The notes under the pieces were generated by a model that saw nothing but the letters and a program-made list of their open reading frames with translations, was not told the DNA's origin and made no database searches. From Candidatus Scatomonas merdigallinarum (GTDB lineage: Bacteria; Bacillota; Clostridia; Lachnospirales; Lachnospiraceae), in NCBI GenBank assembly GCA_018716305.1, contig DVKB01000004.1, positions 1-64,000 of the forward strand: a stretch of 64,000 nt of DNA, written 5' to 3'. The first letter of the stretch is position 1; every line of letters starts with the position of its first letter. This document shows, in pieces, positions 53,856-62,512 of this stretch. Made by a program: the position numbers and the translations under genes.

Positions 53856-54623
53856 ATGGGAGAAAAATTAAAGCTGTACGGGTTCAATAACCTGACAAAA
53901 TCTCTGAGCTTTAATATCTACGATGTCTGCTACGCCAAGACGCCCAGGGAGCAGAGGGATTATATTGACTATATCGATGAGCAGTATAATTCCAAGCGGC
54001 TTACCAATATCCTCACCAACCTGACGGATATGATCGGGGCTACAGTGCTGAATATCGCCAGCCAGGATTACGATCCCCAGGGGGCTTCGGTGACCATTCT
54101 CATTGCCGAGGAGACCATGGTGCCCTGCGGGGAGACCCAGCTGGCCCATCTGGACAAGAGCCATGTGACAGTGCACACTTATCCGGAATACCATCCGGAG
54201 ACCTGTCTGGCCACTTTCCGGGTGGATATCGATGTGGCCACCTGCGGGGAGATCACCCCCCTGTCTACCCTGGACTACCTTATCGGCTCCTTTGACTCGG
54301 ACATTATCACCATGGACTACCGGGTCCGGGGCTTTACCAGGAACCTGGACGGAAAAAAGGTCTTTATGGATCATCCCATCCGGTCCATTCAGGACTATAT
54401 CTGCCAGGAGACTCTGCGGCGGTACGACGCCGTGGATATCAATATATACGACGCCAATATCTATCACACCAAAATGCTGGTGAAGGATATTAATCTGCAG
54501 AATTACCTGTTCAAGACGGACGTCTACGAGCTTCCGCCCCAGGTAAGGCTGGAGATCACGGACAATCTCCGGCGGGAGATGATCGAGATCTTCAGCGGGC
54601 GCAATGTTTATTCAGGAGAATGA
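53856..54623 (+). CDS. speD: S-adenosylmethionine decarboxylase proenzyme
   Basis: SpeD gives decarboxylated SAM, the aminopropyl donor. The 255-aa protein resembles the E. coli-type (class 1A) enzyme in length (264 aa there). It self-cleaves at K101-S102 in [13 protein letters not shown] to give a pyruvoyl group on the new N-terminus; the ring of conserved residues (C-G-E) follows. GAGGAGG precedes the ATG. It is first in the six-gene operon and has no clear promoter of its own after the attenuator. Confidence 0.93.
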   Translation: MGEKLKLYGFNNLTKSLSFNIYDVCYAKTPREQRDYIDYIDEQYNSKRLTNILTNLTDMIGATVLNIASQDYDPQGASVTILIAEETMVPCGETQLAHLDKSHVTVHTYPEYHPETCLATFRVDIDVATCGEITPLSTLDYLIGSFDSDIITMDYRVRGFTRNLDGKKVFMDHPIRSIQDYICQETLRRYDAVDINIYDANIYHTKMLVKDINLQNYLFKTDVYELPPQVRLEITDNLRREMIEIFSGRNVYSGE

Positions 54624-54629
54624 GACAGA

Positions 54630-56084
54630 ATGAGAGAATTAGATCAGGAGCGGGCCCCCATCTACGAGGCCCTGCGGGATTTTTCAAAAAAGAGGGTGGT
54701 GCCCTTTGACGTGCCGGGACATAAGCGGGGCAAGGGCAACCCGGAGCTTCGGGAGCTTCTGGGAGAAAAATGCGTGGGTATGGATGTGAACTCCATGAAG
54801 CCCCTGGACAACCTCTGCCATCCGGTGTCGGTGATCCGGGAGGCGGAGGAGCTGGCGGCGGAGGCGTTCGGAGCGGCCCACGCTTTTCTTATGGTGGGAG
54901 GCACCACCTCCGCGGTGCAGAGCATGATCCTTTCCGTGGTGAAGCGGGGAGAGAAGATCATCCTGCCCCGGAACGTGCACCGGAGCGTGGTAGGGGCCCT
55001 GATCCTCTGCGGGGCGGTGCCGGTGTATGTGAATCCGGAGATGAACCGCCGTCTGGGGATCCCTCTGGGTATGAAGGTGGAGGCGGTGGAGCGGGCGGTC
55101 CGGGAGAACCCGGACGCCAAAGCCATTCTGGTGAACAATCCCACCTACTACGGGATCTGTTCCAATCTCCGGGAGATCGTGAGGATCGCCCACAGCCACG
55201 GCATGCTCTGCGTTGCCGATGAGGCCCACGGCACCCATTTTTATTTCGGGGAAAATCTGCCGGTGTCGGCCATGGCCGCCGGGGCGGATATGGCTTCGGT
55301 GTCCATGCATAAATCCGGAGGAAGCCTGACACAAAGTTCCCTTTTGCTGGCGGGGCCGGCCATGGCAGAGGGCCATGTGCGCCAGATTATCAATCTGACC
55401 CAGACTACCAGCGCCTCTTACCTGCTGCTCTCCAGTCTGGATATTTCCAGAAGGAATCTGGCCCTGCGGGGAAGGGAAACTTTTGCCCAGGTGGTGCGGC
55501 TGGCGGAGTACGCCCGGGAGGAGATCAACCGCATCGGCGGCTACTACGCCTATTCCCGGGAGCTCTGCGACGGGGACAGCATCTACGATTTCGATGTGAC
55601 CAAGCTGTCGGTGAATACCCTGGACATTGGTTTGGCGGGGATCGAAGTCTACGATCTGCTCCGGGACGACTACAATATTCAGATCGAGTTCGGGGATCTG
55701 GGAAATATCCTGGCCTACCTGTCCATCGGGGACCGTCCCCGGGACATTGAGCGGCTGGTGGGAGCCCTTTCGGAGATCCGCCGCCGGTTCCGCCGGGAAA
55801 AGACAGATCTTTTTACCCAGGAATACATTGATCCCAAGGTGGTGGCTTCCCCCCAGGAAGCCTTTTACGCGGAAAAAGAATCCCTGCCCATGGAGAAGAC
55901 CTGTGGCAGGGTGTGCAGCGAGTTTGTCATGTGCTATCCTCCGGGGATCCCCATTCTGGCTCCCGGGGAGGAGATCACAGATACCATCCTGGATTATATC
56001 CACTACGCCCGGGAAAAGGGCTGCTCCCTGACGGGCACGGAGGATCCGGAGGTTTTGAACTTAAACGTACTCAAGGAGGTGTGA
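54630..56084 (+). CDS. speA: Orn/Lys/Arg decarboxylase (arginine decarboxylase-like)
   Basis: A 484-aa fold-type I PLP decarboxylase of the small (AdiA-core, no wing) Gram-positive type. PLP motifs are S-V-S-M-H-K-S-G-G-S-L-T with the lysine, and V-A-D-E-A-H-G-T-H-F. With agmatinase in the same operon, arginine is the likely substrate, giving agmatine. The ornithine or lysine alternatives cannot be excluded from sequence. Starts 6 bp after speD. Confidence 0.85.
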   Translation: MRELDQERAPIYEALRDFSKKRVVPFDVPGHKRGKGNPELRELLGEKCVGMDVNSMKPLDNLCHPVSVIREAEELAAEAFGAAHAFLMVGGTTSAVQSMILSVVKRGEKIILPRNVHRSVVGALILCGAVPVYVNPEMNRRLGIPLGMKVEAVERAVRENPDAKAILVNNPTYYGICSNLREIVRIAHSHGMLCVADEAHGTHFYFGENLPVSAMAAGADMASVSMHKSGGSLTQSSLLLAGPAMAEGHVRQIINLTQTTSASYLLLSSLDISRRNLALRGRETFAQVVRLAEYAREEINRIGGYYAYSRELCDGDSIYDFDVTKLSVNTLDIGLAGIEVYDLLRDDYNIQIEFGDLGNILAYLSIGDRPRDIERLVGALSEIRRRFRREKTDLFTQEYIDPKVVASPQEAFYAEKESLPMEKTCGRVCSEFVMCYPPGIPILAPGEEITDTILDYIHYAREKGCSLTGTEDPEVLNLNVLKEV

Positions 56085-56087
56085 GAG

Positions 56088-56939
56088 ATGCAGCTTTGGT
56101 TTTCGGAAATGCAGACCCCCAACGTGAAATTTTCCATCCGGGTGGAGCGGCAGCTCTACAGCGGGCAGAGCGAGTTCCAGCGGATCGATGTGTTTGAGTC
56201 CCCGGAATTCGGAAGATTTCTCACTCTGGACGGCTATATGATGCTGACGGAGCGGGACGAGTTTATCTATCATGAGATGATCACCCATGTGCCCCTGGCG
56301 GTGCACCCCAAGGTAAAGCGGGTGCTGGTTATCGGCGCCGGGGACGGAGGCGTGATCCGGGAGCTGGTGCGGTACCCGGAGATCGAGGACATCGATCTGG
56401 TGGAGATCGATGAACTGGTGGTGGAAGTGTGCCGGAAATATCTGCCCCAGACCGCCTGCCGGCTGGACGACCCCAGGGTACACATCCATTACGAGGACGG
56501 GCTGAAATATATCCGTTCCTGCGAGGACGAGTACGACCTGATCCTGGTGGATTCCACGGATCCCTTCGGCCCCGGGGAAGGGCTGTTCACCCGGGAATTT
56601 TACGGGAACTGTTTTAAGGCTCTGAAGGACGACGGCATCATGATCAATCAGCACGAGAGTCCCTTCTATGCCGAGGACGCGGCGGCCTGCCAGAGCATGC
56701 ACAAGCTGATCGTGGAATCTTTCCCCATCAGCAAGATCTACCAGGCCCACATTCCCACCTACCCTTCGGGACACTGGCTTTTTGGCTTTGCCTCCAAAAA
56801 ATACCATCCCCTGCGGGATCTGGACGAGACCCGCTGGAATCTCCGGGGACTGTCCTGCAAATACTATACGACGACGCTGCACAAGGGGGCTTTCTATATT
56901 CCGGCGTACGTGGAAAGGCTGTTAAAAGATGTTGAATAA
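56088..56939 (+). CDS. speE: Spermidine synthase (aminopropyltransferase)
   Basis: SpeE transfers an aminopropyl group to putrescine. The 283-aa protein has the D-G-Y-M-M-L-T-E-R-D-E-F-I-Y-H-E substrate segment, V-I-G-A-G-D-G-G-V-I-R-E dcSAM motif, and L-V-D-S-T-D-P. Putrescine or agmatine could be the acceptor. It starts 3 bp after the decarboxylase gene and overlaps speB by 11 bp. Confidence 0.94.
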   Translation: MQLWFSEMQTPNVKFSIRVERQLYSGQSEFQRIDVFESPEFGRFLTLDGYMMLTERDEFIYHEMITHVPLAVHPKVKRVLVIGAGDGGVIRELVRYPEIEDIDLVEIDELVVEVCRKYLPQTACRLDDPRVHIHYEDGLKYIRSCEDEYDLILVDSTDPFGPGEGLFTREFYGNCFKALKDDGIMINQHESPFYAEDAAACQSMHKLIVESFPISKIYQAHIPTYPSGHWLFGFASKKYHPLRDLDETRWNLRGLSCKYYTTTLHKGAFYIPAYVERLLKDVE

Positions 56940-57792
56940 ATATACAGAGACATTTCTGGAATGCACCGCTGATGCCCAGGAGGCAAAGATCGTTCTTTTC
57001 GGGGCGCCCTTTGACGGTACCACCTCCTACCGGCCGGGGACCCGCTTCGGCAGCGGAGCCATCCGCCGGGAATCCTACGGCATTGAGAGTTACAGTCCCT
57101 ATCAGGACGGAGACCTGCTGGATGGCCGGGTCCTGGACTGCGGGGATCTGGAACTGCCCATTGGAAATGCGGAAAAGGCCCTGGCGGCGATCCAGGCTAT
57201 GGAGGAGGAGATCCTTTCCGCCGGAAAGCTTCCTTTTATGCTGGGAGGCGAGCACATGGTGACTCTGGGGGCCTTCCGGGCGGCGGTGAAAAAATATCCC
57301 GGCATCCATATCATTCATTTTGACGCCCACGCGGATCTGCGGCAGGAGTATCTGGGTGTGGAGCTGTCCCACGCCTGCGTTCTCCGCCGGTGCTGGGAGC
57401 TGACCGGGGACGGCAGGATCCATCAGTTCGGCATCCGCTCCGGAGACCGGGAGGAATTCCGCTGGGGAAAGGACCATGTGGAGACCCGGAAATTTGATTT
57501 TGAAGGCCTGGAGGAAACCCTGGACCGCCTGAAAGGGAAACCGGTGTATTTCACCCTGGATCTGGATGTGCTGGATCCCTCGGTCTTTCCGGGAACGGGA
57601 ACACCGGAGCCGGGAGGAGTTTCTTTTGAGGAACTGCGGAAGGCCGCGGAGCTGGTCTGCCGGAAGGCGGATGTGGCGGCCTGCGATGTAAACGAATTAA
57701 GCCCGCCCTACGATCCTTCGGGGATCTCCACGGCGGCTGCCTGTAAAATTGTAAGAGAAATGCTGATCGCCCTGCAGAAGAAAGGAGAGTAA
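56929..57792 (+). CDS. speB: Agmatinase (ureohydrolase family)
   Basis: SpeB splits agmatine to putrescine and urea. The 287-aa protein has the binuclear manganese ligands in G-G-E-H, H-F-D-A-H-A-D and L-D-L-D-V-L-D-P. N1-aminopropylagmatine ureohydrolase activity is an alternative in this family. It overlaps speE by 11 bp and ends 3 bp before the next gene. Confidence 0.92.
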   Translation: MLNKYTETFLECTADAQEAKIVLFGAPFDGTTSYRPGTRFGSGAIRRESYGIESYSPYQDGDLLDGRVLDCGDLELPIGNAEKALAAIQAMEEEILSAGKLPFMLGGEHMVTLGAFRAAVKKYPGIHIIHFDAHADLRQEYLGVELSHACVLRRCWELTGDGRIHQFGIRSGDREEFRWGKDHVETRKFDFEGLEETLDRLKGKPVYFTLDLDVLDPSVFPGTGTPEPGGVSFEELRKAAELVCRKADVAACDVNELSPPYDPSGISTAAACKIVREMLIALQKKGE

Positions 57793-57795
57793 ACC

Positions 57796-58998
57796 ATGGG
57801 AAAAGTGTTAGTTATCGGCTGCGGCGGAGTGGCTTCTGTAGCCATCCACAAATGCTGTCAGAACAGTGAGGTGTTTCAGGAGGTCTGCATTGCCAGCCGC
57901 ACCAAATCCAAATGCGACGCCCTGAAGGAGAAACTGGAGGGGACCACCAAAACGAAGATCACCACCCGCCAGGTGGACGCGGACAAGGTGGAGGAGCTTA
58001 TCGCCCTGATTGAAGAGCAGAAGCCGGACGTGGTGCTGAATCTGGCCCTGCCCTACCAGGATCTGACCATTATGGACGCCTGTCTGGCTACGAAAACCAA
58101 TTATGTGGATACCGCCAACTACGAGCCGGAGGACACGGCAAAATTTGAGTACAGCTGGCAGTGGGCCTACCGGGAGCGCTTTGAGCAGGCCGGCATTACC
58201 GCTCTGCTGGGCAGCGGCTTCGATCCCGGGGTTACCGGCGTATTTTCCGCCTATGCCCTGAAGCATCAGTTTGACGAGATCCATTACATTGATATCCTGG
58301 ACTGCAACGGCGGCGATCACGGCTATCCCTTCGCCACCAACTTCAATCCGGAGATCAACATCCGGGAGGTGTCCGCCAACGGCTCCTACTGGGAGGACGG
58401 CCACTGGGTGGAGACCAAACCCATGGAGATCAAGCGGGTCTACAATTTTGACCAGGTGGGAGAGAAGGACATGTACCTGCTCCACCACGAGGAGATCGAG
58501 AGCCTGGCCCTGAATATCCCCGGGATTAAGCGCATCCGCTTTTTCATGACCTTCGGCCAGAGTTACCTGACCCATCTGAAATGCCTGGAGGACGTAGGCA
58601 TGACTTCTATTAAGCCCATTCTCTTTGAGGGAAAGGAGATCGTTCCCCTGCAGTTCCTGAAAGCTGTGCTGCCGGATCCGGCTTCCCTGGGGCCCAGAAC
58701 CAAGGGCAAGACCAATATCGGCTGCATCTTCCGGGGCGTTAAGGACGGCCAGCCCAAGGATTACTATCTGTACAATGTCTGCGACCATGAGGAATGCTAT
58801 AAAGAAGTAGGCTCCCAGGCGGTGGCCTACACCACCGGCGTGCCCGCCATGATCGGCGCCATGATGCTGATGACCGGCACCTGGAACAAGCCCGGAGTCC
58901 ACAATATCGAGGAGTTTGATCCGGATCCCTTTATGGAGGCTCTGAACAAGTGGGGCCTGCCCTGGCAGGAAAACTTCCATCCGGCTCTGGTGGACTGA
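57796..58998 (+). CDS. Saccharopine dehydrogenase family protein, probably carboxynorspermidine/carboxyspermidine dehydrogenase
   Basis: A 400-aa NAD(P)-dependent enzyme with the Rossmann motif V-I-G-C-G-G-V-A-S-V at the N-terminus. It resembles carboxyspermidine dehydrogenase (CASDH), which joins aspartate semialdehyde and putrescine into carboxyspermidine. The pairing with the decarboxylase directly downstream, by a one-base overlap (TGATG), supports this reading over saccharopine synthesis. A second route to spermidine in one operon is the notable point. Confidence 0.9.
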   Translation: MGKVLVIGCGGVASVAIHKCCQNSEVFQEVCIASRTKSKCDALKEKLEGTTKTKITTRQVDADKVEELIALIEEQKPDVVLNLALPYQDLTIMDACLATKTNYVDTANYEPEDTAKFEYSWQWAYRERFEQAGITALLGSGFDPGVTGVFSAYALKHQFDEIHYIDILDCNGGDHGYPFATNFNPEINIREVSANGSYWEDGHWVETKPMEIKRVYNFDQVGEKDMYLLHHEEIESLALNIPGIKRIRFFMTFGQSYLTHLKCLEDVGMTSIKPILFEGKEIVPLQFLKAVLPDPASLGPRTKGKTNIGCIFRGVKDGQPKDYYLYNVCDHEECYKEVGSQAVAYTTGVPAMIGAMMLMTGTWNKPGVHNIEEFDPDPFMEALNKWGLPWQENFHPALVD

Positions 58999-60134
58999 TG
59001 GGAGGCAGAAGCGCCGGCGCGCGCACCCCTTACTTTCTGCTGGATGAGGAAAAACTCCTCCGCAATCTGGAGATTCTAAAGGAGGTCAGTGACAGGGCCG
59101 GCTGCAAGATCCTGCTGGCCCAGAAAGCCTTCTCCATGTTTTCCGTGTACCCCCTGATCCGAAAGTATCTGGCGGGAACTGCCGCCAGCGGCCTCTACGA
59201 GGCCAGGCTGGGGGCGGAGGAGTTCGGCGGGGAGACCCATGTGTTTTCCCCGGCTTACCGGAGAGATGAATTCGAAGAAATTCTGAAATACGCCGACCAT
59301 CTGGTCTTCAACAGCCCGGGGCAGGTGAAAAAATTCGGGGAGCGGGCAAAGGCGGCGGGAAAATCCATCGGCCTGCGGCTGAACCCGGAATGCTCTACCC
59401 AGGAAGGTCACGCCATCTACGATCCCTGCGCTCCCGGCTCCCGGCTGGGGACCACCCTGGAAGAGCTGGAGGAGAGCCTGCTGCCTATGCTGGACGGCTT
59501 TCACATGCACACCCTCTGCGAGCAGAACTCCGACGCACTGGAAGTGACCCTTCGGGCGGCGGAAGAAAAATTCGGGAAATACTTTGCGGGAAAACGCTGG
59601 CTGAACCTGGGCGGAGGACACCATATCACCCGGGAAGACTACGACCGGGAACGGCTGATCCGACTGATCCGCCATTTAAAAAACACCTACGGCACGGAAG
59701 TGTACCTGGAGCCGGGGGAGGCGGTGGTGTTAAATGCCGGGTATCTGGTGACGGAAGTGCTGGAGATTGTAAAAAACAATGGAATGGAGATCGCGATCCT
59801 GGACACCTCCGCCGCCTGCCATATGCCGGATGTGCTGGAGATGCCCTACCGGCCGCCCCTGAAGGATGCCGGAGAGCCGGGAGAGAAGCCGTATACCTAT
59901 CGGCTGGGAGGTCCCACCTGTCTGGCCGGGGATGTGATCGGAGATTATTCCTTTGACAGCCCCCTCCGGGAGGGCAGCACCCTGGTCTTTGAGGATATGG
60001 CCCTCTATACCATGGTAAAGACCAACACCTTCAACGGCATGCCCCTGCCGGCCCTGGCCATCCGCCGCCGGGACGGAAGGGTGGAGACAGTAAAAACCTT
60101 TGGCTACGAAGATTTTAAAACCCGGCTGTCCTGA
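58998..60134 (+). CDS. nspC: Carboxynorspermidine/carboxyspermidine decarboxylase
   Basis: A 378-aa fold-type III PLP decarboxylase that turns carboxyspermidine into spermidine. Seen are the lysine region L-A-Q-K-A-F-S-M-F, L-N-L-G-G-G-H-H-I-T, E-P-G-E-A-V-V-L-N-A-G and G-G-P-T-C-L-A-G-D-V-I-G-D-Y-S-F, all typical of CANSDC/CASDC. The ATG at 58998 overlaps the previous stop; a longer frame upstream is not supported. Last gene of the polyamine operon. Confidence 0.92.
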   Translation: MGGRSAGARTPYFLLDEEKLLRNLEILKEVSDRAGCKILLAQKAFSMFSVYPLIRKYLAGTAASGLYEARLGAEEFGGETHVFSPAYRRDEFEEILKYADHLVFNSPGQVKKFGERAKAAGKSIGLRLNPECSTQEGHAIYDPCAPGSRLGTTLEELEESLLPMLDGFHMHTLCEQNSDALEVTLRAAEEKFGKYFAGKRWLNLGGGHHITREDYDRERLIRLIRHLKNTYGTEVYLEPGEAVVLNAGYLVTEVLEIVKNNGMEIAILDTSAACHMPDVLEMPYRPPLKDAGEPGEKPYTYRLGGPTCLAGDVIGDYSFDSPLREGSTLVFEDMALYTMVKTNTFNGMPLPALAIRRRDGRVETVKTFGYEDFKTRLS

Positions 60135-60173
60135 AAAAAGAGCAGGGTTCATATACAGAGGAGACTTGAGAGA

Positions 60174-61358
60174 ATGAAGCAAAATTACCAGCTGACTATG
60201 ACCGCCTGTTTCGCGGGCTATGTGGTACAGGCCATTGTCAACAATTTCGCGCCTCTGCTGTTTCTGACCTTTCAGAGAAGCTTCGGCATTCCCCTGGAGC
60301 AGATCACTATGCTGGTAACCATTAACTTCGGCATTCAGCTGCTGGTGGATCTTTTATCCGCCGCTTTTGTGGACCGAATCGGTTACAGGAAAGCGGTGAT
60401 TCTGGCCCAGATCTTTGCCGCTGCCGGGCTGGTGCTGCTGGCCCTGCTGCCGGGAATCATGAGCCCCTTCCCGGGAATCCTGACGTCGGTGATGATTTAC
60501 GCCGTGGGAGGCGGACTCTGTGAAGTAGTCTTAAGTCCTATTGTGGAAGCCTGTCCCACAGATAACAAAGAGAAGGCAATGAGCCTTCTCCATTCTTTTT
60601 ACTGCTGGGGACATGTGGGCGTGGTACTGCTGTCCACCGCCTTTTTCGCGGCCTTCGGCATCGAAAACTGGAGGATTCTGGCGGCGGCCTGGGCCGTGAT
60701 CCCGGCGGTCAATGCCCTGCTGTTTGTAAAAGCGCCGGTGCCCTCCCTGATTCAGGAGGGGGAGACGGGCATGTCCTTTCGGGAGCTGTTTACCAGTCGG
60801 ATTTTCTGGGTTCTGATGCTTCTCATGGCGGCCGCCGGAGCCAGTGAGCAGGGAGTGAGCCAGTGGGCTTCCACCTTCGCGGAGCAGGGTCTGGGCGTTT
60901 CCAAAACCATGGGCGACCTGGCGGGCCCCATGTTTTTTGCGGTGATGATGGGACTGTCCCGGCTGTTTTACGGAAAATACGGGGACCGGATTCATCTGGA
61001 CCGGTTTATGATCGGAAGCAGCGTACTCTGCGCGGCGTCCTATCTCTGCGTCGCCCTGGCGCCGGTGCCGGTGCTGGGACTGGTGGGATGCGGATTCTGC
61101 GGACTTTCCGTGGGAATCATGTGGCCGGGAGGCTTCAGCAAGGGAGCGGCGGCTTTGCCCAGAGGAGGCACAGCGATGTTTGCCCTTTTCGCCCTGGCGG
61201 GGGATCTGGGCTGTGCCGGCGGCCCCACGGCGGTAGGAATGGTTTCCGGAGCCCTGGGCGGAAATTTGAAACTGGGGATTCTGTCGGGAGTGGTTTTTCC
61301 CCTGCTGGTCATTGCCGGCGTCCTGCTCTGCGCAGGTCTGACCCGGAAAGGCTCATGA
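60174..61358 (+). CDS. MFS transporter
   Basis: A 394-aa integral membrane protein with 12 predicted helices and no recognised substrate motif. Loop 2-3 has D-R-I-G-Y-R-K-A-V, the usual MFS signature. The fold resembles fucose permease-like MFS members. It starts 39 bp after the polyamine operon and could export or import polyamines or a related amine, but this is only context. It converges on birA with a 6-bp overlap of ends. AGGAGACTTG precedes the ATG. Confidence 0.85.
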   Translation: MKQNYQLTMTACFAGYVVQAIVNNFAPLLFLTFQRSFGIPLEQITMLVTINFGIQLLVDLLSAAFVDRIGYRKAVILAQIFAAAGLVLLALLPGIMSPFPGILTSVMIYAVGGGLCEVVLSPIVEACPTDNKEKAMSLLHSFYCWGHVGVVLLSTAFFAAFGIENWRILAAAWAVIPAVNALLFVKAPVPSLIQEGETGMSFRELFTSRIFWVLMLLMAAAGASEQGVSQWASTFAEQGLGVSKTMGDLAGPMFFAVMMGLSRLFYGKYGDRIHLDRFMIGSSVLCAASYLCVALAPVPVLGLVGCGFCGLSVGIMWPGGFSKGAAALPRGGTAMFALFALAGDLGCAGGPTAVGMVSGALGGNLKLGILSGVVFPLLVIAGVLLCAGLTRKGS

Positions 61359-62330
61359 CAGCCGGATGCTGATCTCCCCGGAGGAGAGACAGCCGGTCTG
61401 TCCGTCTTCATAGCGAACCAGCAGCCGGCATTGGTCGTCCACATCCAGGGCCACGGCATCGCGGCTGCCGGAGGGCTGCAGGACGCGGATCCTGCGGCCG
61501 ATGGCCAGGCTTCTTTCCCGGTATTTTTTTACATAGTCCGCAGGACTGCCGGCGGTATACGCTTTCATGAAATGATTCAGAAAAGCTGCCGCCAGATGAT
61601 TTTTCGCGTCTTTCGCGGGGCGGGAGAAAACCGCGCCCGCTGTCTGAGCCAGGGTATCCGGGAAACCGCCCTCCGGCGGGTAGACATTGATCCCGATGCC
61701 CAGAACAATAAAGTGAATTTTCTCATTTTCCAGGTCCAGGGAGGCTTCTGTCAGGATGCCGCTGACCTTTTTCCCATCCATGAAAATATCGTTGACCCAT
61801 TTGATGCCGGGACGGCGGCCGGATACTTCTTCAATGGCCTCGCAGGCGGCCACCGCCGCCAGGGTTGTGATCTTCACCGCTTCCGAGGGAGCCAGCTGCT
61901 CCGGACGCAGCAGCAGGCTTAAATAGACGCCGGTGGAGGAGGGAGAATAAAAATGCCGGCCCAGCCGTCCCCGGCCGGCAGTCTGGGATCCGGCAATGAC
62001 AGTGCAGCCCTCCGCGGCTCCCTGTCCGGCTTTTTCCCGCAGCAGGGTGTTGGTGGAGCCTGTCTCCTGCAGCACGTGCAGCTCCAGCCGCTGACAGACA
62101 GGTTCCAGATATTTCTGTATGCCCTGGGCAGAGAGAATATCTGTGCTGTCGGCAAGACAGTATCCCCGGTTGGGTACGGCGCTGATGACATAGCCCTCCT
62201 CCCGCAGACGGTTTACTGCTTTCCACACAGAAGTGCGGGAAACAGACAGCCTCCGGGCAATTTCCCCGCCGGAAAAATACGTTCCCCTGTTCTGCTCCAG
62301 AAGTGATAATAGTGCTTCCTTTGTTTCCAA
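61353..62330 (-). CDS. birA: Biotin-protein ligase/biotin operon repressor BirA
   Basis: BirA attaches biotin to carboxylases and represses biotin genes. The 325-aa protein has an N-terminal winged HTH (R-L-S-V-S-R-T-S-V-W-K-A-V-N), the biotin/ATP loop G-S-Q-T-A-G-R-G-R-L-G-R, K-W-V-N-D-I in the central domain, and a C-terminal SH3-like domain. Start is TTG at 62330 with GGAGGTG before it; no ATG is better placed. Its promoter is at 62357-62386. Confidence 0.92.
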   Translation of the reverse strand: METKEALLSLLEQNRGTYFSGGEIARRLSVSRTSVWKAVNRLREEGYVISAVPNRGYCLADSTDILSAQGIQKYLEPVCQRLELHVLQETGSTNTLLREKAGQGAAEGCTVIAGSQTAGRGRLGRHFYSPSSTGVYLSLLLRPEQLAPSEAVKITTLAAVAACEAIEEVSGRRPGIKWVNDIFMDGKKVSGILTEASLDLENEKIHFIVLGIGINVYPPEGGFPDTLAQTAGAVFSRPAKDAKNHLAAAFLNHFMKAYTAGSPADYVKKYRERSLAIGRRIRVLQPSGSRDAVALDVDDQCRLLVRYEDGQTGCLSSGEISIRLS

Positions 62331-62356
62331 ACGTTTTACACCTCCTGTCTACGGGG

Positions 62357-62386
62357 ATGATAGCATAGAAATCCCGATCCGGTCAA
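62357..62386 (-). promoter_or_regulatory. Promoter of birA
   Basis: On the minus strand, TTGACC (62386-62381), 18-bp spacer, TATCAT (62362-62357). Confidence 0.7.
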
Positions 62387-62435
62387 CCGGTGTTACGATT
62401 CGCTGCCGTCAGGTCTGAAACAGGACATTTCTCTA

Positions 62436-62499
62436 TTGACAATCCTATACCCCCATAGGTATAATATCTGCAGAAATATTATACCTATGGGGGTATAGG
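62436..62499 (+). promoter_or_regulatory. Promoter with paired CsoR-like operator
   Basis: TTGACA (62436-62441), 18-bp spacer, TATAAT (62460-62465). A perfect 22-bp inverted repeat, 62444-62465 with 62478-62499, spans the promoter and the start of the transcript. Each arm contains TATACCCCCATAGGTATA, like the C/G-tract operators of CsoR/RcnR metal sensors. A copper-induced, repressor-controlled metal exporter fits. Confidence 0.8.
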
Positions 62500-62512
62500 T
62501 AAGGAGGACAAT

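Noticed and set aside
53556-53871. Short open frames in the leader RNA before speD
   Set aside because: They cross stable helices and a terminator and lack ribosome sites; the RNA explanation is better.
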